A stretch of DNA of 28,084 bases from CAYGBW01 sp964348185. Lineage in GTDB: Bacteria > Desulfobacterota > BSN033 > WVXP01. Below the pieces are notes generated by a model. It saw nothing but the letters and a program-made list of their open reading frames with translations, did no database searches and was not told where the DNA came from. Below are positions 23,930 through 28,084 of the stretch, piece after piece (position 1 is the stretch's first letter; each line of letters opens with the position of its first letter). Both the position numbers and the translations under genes were made by a program. The DNA is taken from contig CAYGBW010000026.1 of the NCBI GenBank assembly GCA_964348185.1, positions 1 to 28,084 on the forward strand, written 5' to 3'.

Positions 23930-25009
23930 ATGAGGGTGATTATCGCTGGTGGTGGCACAGGGGGGCATTTGTTTCCGGGGATTGCTATCGCCGAGGAATT
24001 GAGGGCACGAGATAGGACGAATAAAGTGCTTTTTGTGGGAACGGCTATGGGCCTTGAGGCCAGGGTTCTTCCGAGGATGAAGATTCCTCTCCAGACCGTC
24101 GTCGTCAGGGGAATCAAGGGGACATCTCTGCTACGCAAGATGGGAGTCCTTTCAGGAATTCCTCGGGCAATTCTCGAATCCCTTCGCATTATCAGGGACT
24201 TTCATCCCCATCTCATTGTCGGTCTCGGGGGGTATGTCTCAGGTCCCATGCTGGTAGCGGCCTGTCTCTCTGGAACTCGGAGAGTCATCCAGGAACAGAA
24301 TGTGATCCCCGGGTTTACCAACCGGATTGGGGCAAGGCTGGCCCATCGGGTGTTTGTCTCATTTGAACAGAGTCTCCCCTACTTCGCTGCCGAAAAGGTG
24401 GTCATCACGGGAAACCCCATCCGGAGGGAATTCACCCTGCCTCGGGAAACACCAGAGAGAAAAGGCTTTGGCCTCCTGGTATTCGGGGGAAGCAGAGGAG
24501 CCAGCCGGATCAACCAGACCATGGTGGAGGCCCTCGATCTGCTTGGAGATCTGAGATCTCAATTGAGGATTGTTCATCAGGCTGGGGCGGATGATGCTCC
24601 CCAGGTCACCGAAGCGTACAGACAGAAAGGCTTTGTCGCCAGGGTGGAGGCGTTTATCGAAGACATGGTGACCCCTTACAGGGAGTCCCATCTGGTTGTC
24701 TGCCGGGCTGGGGCGACGACCATTTCTGAGTTGACCGCCTGCGCCAGGGCATCCATTCTCATTCCCTACCCTTTTGCCGCCAACAATCATCAGGAGATCA
24801 ACGCGAGAGCTCTGATCGAAAAAGGGGCGGCGAGGATGATTCTCGACAGGGATCTGTCGGGAAGCACCCTGGCAGGGGAGATTCGCTCCCTTCTGAGTAA
24901 GCCAGGTGAGATCGAGGCGATGGAGAAGGCGTCTGGCCGTCTCGGAAAGCCAGAGGCCGCAAGGCGGATTGTCGACGAATGCTATCGAGTGGTGATGGAC
25001 AGGCAATAG
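23930..25009 (+). CDS. murG: UDP-GlcNAc:MurNAc-pentapeptide-undecaprenyl N-acetylglucosaminyltransferase
   Basis: Peripheral membrane GT28 glycosyltransferase that turns lipid I into lipid II on the cytoplasmic face. The 359-residue product starts MRVIIAGGGTGGHLFPG, with the glycine-rich lipid-binding loop, followed by VGLGGYVSGP, QEQNVIPGFTNR, VFGGSRGASRIN and the UDP-GlcNAc-site segment CRAGATTISEL, with IPYPFAANNHQ after it. The frame stays open far upstream, across ftsW in another frame, with no family character. Either ATG 23918 (MGREMRV) or ATG 23930 could start it; I prefer 23930, which has GGAAGGG just before it, although the spacing is short. murC follows after 10 bp. Confidence 0.96.
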   Translation: MRVIIAGGGTGGHLFPGIAIAEELRARDRTNKVLFVGTAMGLEARVLPRMKIPLQTVVVRGIKGTSLLRKMGVLSGIPRAILESLRIIRDFHPHLIVGLGGYVSGPMLVAACLSGTRRVIQEQNVIPGFTNRIGARLAHRVFVSFEQSLPYFAAEKVVITGNPIRREFTLPRETPERKGFGLLVFGGSRGASRINQTMVEALDLLGDLRSQLRIVHQAGADDAPQVTEAYRQKGFVARVEAFIEDMVTPYRESHLVVCRAGATTISELTACARASILIPYPFAANNHQEINARALIEKGAARMILDRDLSGSTLAGEIRSLLSKPGEIEAMEKASGRLGKPEAARRIVDECYRVVMDRQ

Positions 25010-25019
25010 GCCCGTAAAG

Positions 25020-26435
25020 ATGTATCGGAAAAAAATCCAGCACGTTCATTTTGTGGGGATCGGAGGAATCGGAATGAGCGGCATCGCCGAAGTGCTGATG
25101 AACCTGGGATACCGGGTCAGCGGTTCCGATCTCAAGGAATCCGATATCACCCGCCGTCTTCAGGACCTTGGGGCCAACATTTGCTCTGGACATCGCCGGG
25201 AAAACGTCGAAGGTGCCCATGTGGTGGTCTTCTCTTCAGCGATTCACGAAGGCAACCCAGAGATCCAAGCCGCAAAGGAGCGTCTGATCCCTGTCATTCC
25301 AAGGGCCGAGATGCTGGCCGAACTCATGCGAATGAAATACGGGATCGCTGTGGCCGGTACCCATGGAAAGACGACCACAACGTCTCTGATCGCAACCATT
25401 CTCGGCCACGGAGATCTCGATCCCACAGTGGTCATCGGTGGAAGGCTCAACAGCATAGGAAGCAACGCCAAACTCGGTCAAGGAGAATTCCTCGTGGCCG
25501 AGGCCGATGAGAGTGATGGATCCTTCCTCACCCTATCCCCGACCATCGCCGTGATCACCACGATTGACTTGGAACACGTTGATCACTACCCGAGCGTCAA
25601 AGCCATCAGAGGCGCCTTTCTCCAGTTCGTCAACAAGGTTCCCTTTTACGGTCTTGCCGTGCTTTGCCTCGATCAGAAAAACGTCCAGGCGATTCTTCCA
25701 GAGCTCAGAAAACGGTTTATCACATACGGCATGACCCCCCAGGCCGATTTCCAGGCTGATCGGATCGTGTTTGAAGGCCTATACACCGCTTTTGATCTCA
25801 TTTATCGCGGCAGTCGGCTCGGGAGACTCCGGATTCGTGTTCCGGGCTTGCACAATGTCTACAATGCCATGGCTGCAACCGCCACGGCTTTTGAGCTCGA
25901 TATGAAGTTCACAGTCGTCCGGGAGGCGCTAGCGGAATTCTCGGGAATTCAGCGCAGGTTCCAGATAAAGGGAGAGGTGGGAGACGTCCTGGTCATCGAT
26001 GACTATGCTCATCATCCCGCAGAGATTCAAGCCACGCTGATGACGGCCAAGGAGAGCTGGAATCGCAGGGTGGTTGCCGTTTTTCAACCCCATCGCTACA
26101 CGCGGACCCGTGGGCTTTTCAATGATTTTCTGACGGCCTTTTATCAGGCCGATATCCTGATCATCACAGACATCTATGGTGCGGGAGAGAGCAGGATTGA
26201 GGGCGTGGAGGCGTCAAAACTCTACGAGGGAATCCGGGACCATGGCCACCGAGATGTGACGTATATCGCCCAGAAAGAGGCCATTGCCGATCATCTCATG
26301 GGAATCGTTCAGGACAACGATCTCGTCATCACGATGGGAGCGGGCAACATCTGGCAGGTTGCCGATGAGATCGTGACGAGACTGGAGGGAGCTCGCAAAA
26401 CAGGGGCAGACCAAGCCAAACCAGGGGCGGGCTAA
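25020..26435 (+). CDS. murC: UDP-MurNAc:L-alanine ligase
   Basis: Adds the first amino acid, L-alanine, to UDP-MurNAc with ATP in the cytoplasm. The 471-residue product has HFVGIGGIGMSGIAE (10-24), the nucleotide-binding start typical of MurC, SSAI, the ATP loop AVAGTHGKTTTT (110-121), where the TH in place of TN is MurC-specific, EADESDGSF, the DDYAHHPAEI motif and FQPHRYTRT. It starts 10 bp after murG with a weak ribosome site and ends two bases before murB. Confidence 0.98.
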   Translation: MYRKKIQHVHFVGIGGIGMSGIAEVLMNLGYRVSGSDLKESDITRRLQDLGANICSGHRRENVEGAHVVVFSSAIHEGNPEIQAAKERLIPVIPRAEMLAELMRMKYGIAVAGTHGKTTTTSLIATILGHGDLDPTVVIGGRLNSIGSNAKLGQGEFLVAEADESDGSFLTLSPTIAVITTIDLEHVDHYPSVKAIRGAFLQFVNKVPFYGLAVLCLDQKNVQAILPELRKRFITYGMTPQADFQADRIVFEGLYTAFDLIYRGSRLGRLRIRVPGLHNVYNAMAATATAFELDMKFTVVREALAEFSGIQRRFQIKGEVGDVLVIDDYAHHPAEIQATLMTAKESWNRRVVAVFQPHRYTRTRGLFNDFLTAFYQADILIITDIYGAGESRIEGVEASKLYEGIRDHGHRDVTYIAQKEAIADHLMGIVQDNDLVITMGAGNIWQVADEIVTRLEGARKTGADQAKPGAG

Positions 26436-26437
26436 CC

Positions 26438-27343
26438 ATGTGGGATGAATCTCTAAGAAAGGAGATGGCAAAAACCATACGGGGCAGGATCCTCTTCGAT
26501 GTGCCCATGAGTCGATACACCTCCCTTCAGATCGGAGGACCTGCGGACGCGCTGGTTTTTCCCCGCGATGAGGGTGATCTGGAAACCCTGATGAACAGGG
26601 TGCGAGATCGGGGAATCCCCTATCTGGTCATGGGGAGAGGGACCAACCTTCTCGTTCGGGATCAGGGGATTCGGGAACTTGTCGTGAACCTCTCCTCCGG
26701 ATTCAAGAGGATTTCCGCTAACGGGGAAAGGGTCCGAGCAGGGGCAGGGGTCCTCCTGAACGAGATGATCGATTTCGCCATGGAGAGGGAACTCTCGGGC
26801 CTTGCCCCTCTCTCTGGTATTCCTGGAACGGTGGGAGGCGGACTCGCCATGAACGCCGGAGCCTGGGGCGCAGAAGTGAAGGAGAGGACTGAGTCGATCA
26901 GAGTCATGAATGGGGACGCAAGGACCCGCGAGATCTCACGGGAGGATCTGATCTTCGATTATCGGAAGCTCCACCTTCCTGAAGGAACGATCATTCTCGG
27001 CGGAACCTTTCTGATGAACCCACAGGAAAAAGAAAAAATCAAGGAGGAAATCGCCTCCTACAGACGGAAACGGAAGGAAACCCAGCCGCTCCAGTCTCCG
27101 AGCGCAGGCTCGATTTTCAAGAATCCATCGGGGGCCTCAGCGGGAAAGATCATCGAGGAACTGGGGTTGAAAGGGAAAAAAATCGGTGGGGCCGAGGTGT
27201 CCAGGATCCACGGCAATTTTATCGTCACGACCCGAGGTGCCACGGCCGCTCACGTGCTCGAGTTGATTCACCTGATCCAGCGAGAAGCCTTCCAGAAGAA
27301 GGGGATTGCCCTCGAGCCTGAAGTGAGGATCGTGGGAGAATGA
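26438..27343 (+). CDS. murB: UDP-N-acetylenolpyruvoylglucosamine reductase
   Basis: FAD enzyme that reduces UDP-GlcNAc-enolpyruvate to UDP-MurNAc with NADPH. The 301-residue length is that of the shorter type II MurB, which lacks the inserted segment of the E. coli enzyme. Visible are TSLQIGGPADALVFP, the FAD site GRGTNLLV, LSGIPGTVGGGLAMNAGAWG, PSAGSIFKNP, with the proton-donating serine (about S225), and the C-terminal EPEVRIVG, with the catalytic glutamate (about E295). The ATG lies two bases after the murC stop. ftsQ follows after 54 bp; no ddl lies between them. Confidence 0.98.
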   Translation: MWDESLRKEMAKTIRGRILFDVPMSRYTSLQIGGPADALVFPRDEGDLETLMNRVRDRGIPYLVMGRGTNLLVRDQGIRELVVNLSSGFKRISANGERVRAGAGVLLNEMIDFAMERELSGLAPLSGIPGTVGGGLAMNAGAWGAEVKERTESIRVMNGDARTREISREDLIFDYRKLHLPEGTIILGGTFLMNPQEKEKIKEEIASYRRKRKETQPLQSPSAGSIFKNPSGASAGKIIEELGLKGKKIGGAEVSRIHGNFIVTTRGATAAHVLELIHLIQREAFQKKGIALEPEVRIVGE

Positions 27344-27397
27344 ACCGATGGAGAGCGGTCTGACCATGAACGCGTCCACAGGGAGAGGCAGCAGAGA

Positions 27398-28084
27398 ATG
27401 ATGACTCCAAGAATGTCAGCGAAAAACCTCAACAAGGGGTCACCAGGATCCCAGATATTTCTCGTGAGGGTCTTCGTCGTCACCCTCACCCTCGTGGCTC
27501 TCGCAGGCACAACTTTCCTGGTTCTCTCCCTCTACCTTTTTCTCAAGGGGACGTCCTTCCTCCGCGTGAAGGAGGTAGAGATCGAGGGTAACAACCGAGT
27601 CTCTAGGGAGAAGATCCTTGCCATCACGGGGTTGGATGATAACCCCAATCTCCTTTCCCTCGATCTCAAGGCGTCGAACAGGCGGCTGGGGGAAGACCCC
27701 TGGATCGAAAAATCCATGATAAAAAGGGTATTTCCCGATGGCATCCACATTGTCATCCAAGAGAGAAAACCCCTGGCCCTTATCCATCTGGGAAGGTTCT
27801 ATTATGTCGATGGAAAGGGTGTGATCCTTGATCAGGCCCGGGGAAAGGAGAAGGGAGCGTACCCCATTCTCACAGGCCTCAGGAGGGAGGATCTGGAAAA
27901 AGGAGAGGATAAGGCACACATGCTCCTCCAAAGAGCCCTCGACCTGCTCAAGATGACCCAGGATAACAAGATTCTTCCCTACCGGTCTATATCTCAGATC
28001 CATCTGGACAGGGCCGTTGGGCTTCTGGTTTACACCACCGACAAGGGGACTGAGATCCGTCTGGGATTTAAAGACCTTAGAAGA
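27398..28084 (+). CDS. ftsQ: Cell division protein FtsQ (cut by right edge)
   Basis: 229 codons stay open to the right edge, beginning MMTPRMSAKNLNKGSPGSQI. There is a short basic cytoplasmic tail, one transmembrane helix (about 22-48), and a POTRA domain (about 53-122) starting LRVKEVEIEGNNRVSREKIL, with NLLSLDLK, DPWIEKSMIKRVFPDGIHI and VIQERKPLALI, followed by the FtsQ/DivIB domain. In the divisome it forms a complex with FtsL and FtsB in the periplasm. Either of two adjacent ATGs (27398, 27401) may start it. Position after murB agrees with the call; ftsA and ftsZ would be expected beyond the window. Confidence 0.93.
   Translation, partial: MMTPRMSAKNLNKGSPGSQIFLVRVFVVTLTLVALAGTTFLVLSLYLFLKGTSFLRVKEVEIEGNNRVSREKILAITGLDDNPNLLSLDLKASNRRLGEDPWIEKSMIKRVFPDGIHIVIQERKPLALIHLGRFYYVDGKGVILDQARGKEKGAYPILTGLRREDLEKGEDKAHMLLQRALDLLKMTQDNKILPYRSISQIHLDRAVGLLVYTTDKGTEIRLGFKDLRR

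Noticed and set aside
1..28084. CRISPR array, tRNA, rRNA or diversity-generating retroelement
   Set aside because: No regularly spaced identical repeats with unique spacers, no cloverleaf or rRNA motif, and no reverse transcriptase were seen. The S23-like remnant alone does not make a retroelement, and the 14-bp array has no spacers.

Overview
The window looks like a chromosomal segment of a deltaproteobacterium in the broad sense (Desulfobacterota: sulfate-reducing or syntrophic relatives). The indications are a large ATP-driven CoA-dehydratase-activase-type protein typical of anaerobes, a ccsA/hemX-hemA-hemD haem block, a cell-division transpeptidase that ends in a PASTA domain, and a moderately GC-rich composition. 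This placement is inference from gene content; there is no rRNA or other taxonomic marker in the window.

Left part (1-5291, all genes on the minus strand): the N-terminal third of a Cys/Met-metabolism PLP enzyme runs off the left edge. Upstream of it lies a roughly 425-bp insertion-like element, with terminal inverted repeats, an inner 25-bp inverted repeat and 14-bp flanking direct repeats. It contains a broken gene for a four-helix-bundle (23S rRNA intervening-sequence, S23/IVP) protein. Next comes a tetrapyrrole block read leftwards: ccsA/hemX-like membrane protein, hemA (glutamyl-tRNA reductase), hemD (uroporphyrinogen-III synthase) and an unrecognised two-helix membrane protein. hemC, often found between hemA and hemD, is not here. 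A small acylphosphatase gene lies upstream.

Middle part (5292-12672): a well-formed promoter drives a 1397-residue protein with two tandem BadF/BcrA-type ASKHA ATPase domains, a cysteine motif, a DUF2229 region and a cysteine-rich 2-hydroxyacyl-CoA-dehydratase-like C-terminus. It is translationally coupled to a HAD-family phosphatase. Convergent to these is ligA, the NAD-dependent DNA ligase.

Right part (12673-28084): a 523-bp intergenic region separates ligA from a long dcw (division and cell wall) operon on the plus strand. It holds an unexplained GC-rich block, a consensus promoter and a three-unit MraZ operator. The operon order is mraZ-rsmH-ftsL-ftsI-murE-murF-mraY-murD-ftsW-murG-murC-murB-ftsQ, with ftsQ cut by the right edge. 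It supplies the transcription regulator MraZ, the 16S rRNA methyltransferase RsmH, the cytoplasmic UDP-MurNAc-pentapeptide steps (MurB-F), the lipid-linked steps (MraY, MurG) and the septal machinery (FtsL, FtsI, FtsW, FtsQ). A tandem array of about seven degenerate 14-bp repeats sits between mraY and murD. ddl is not in its frequent place between murB and ftsQ.
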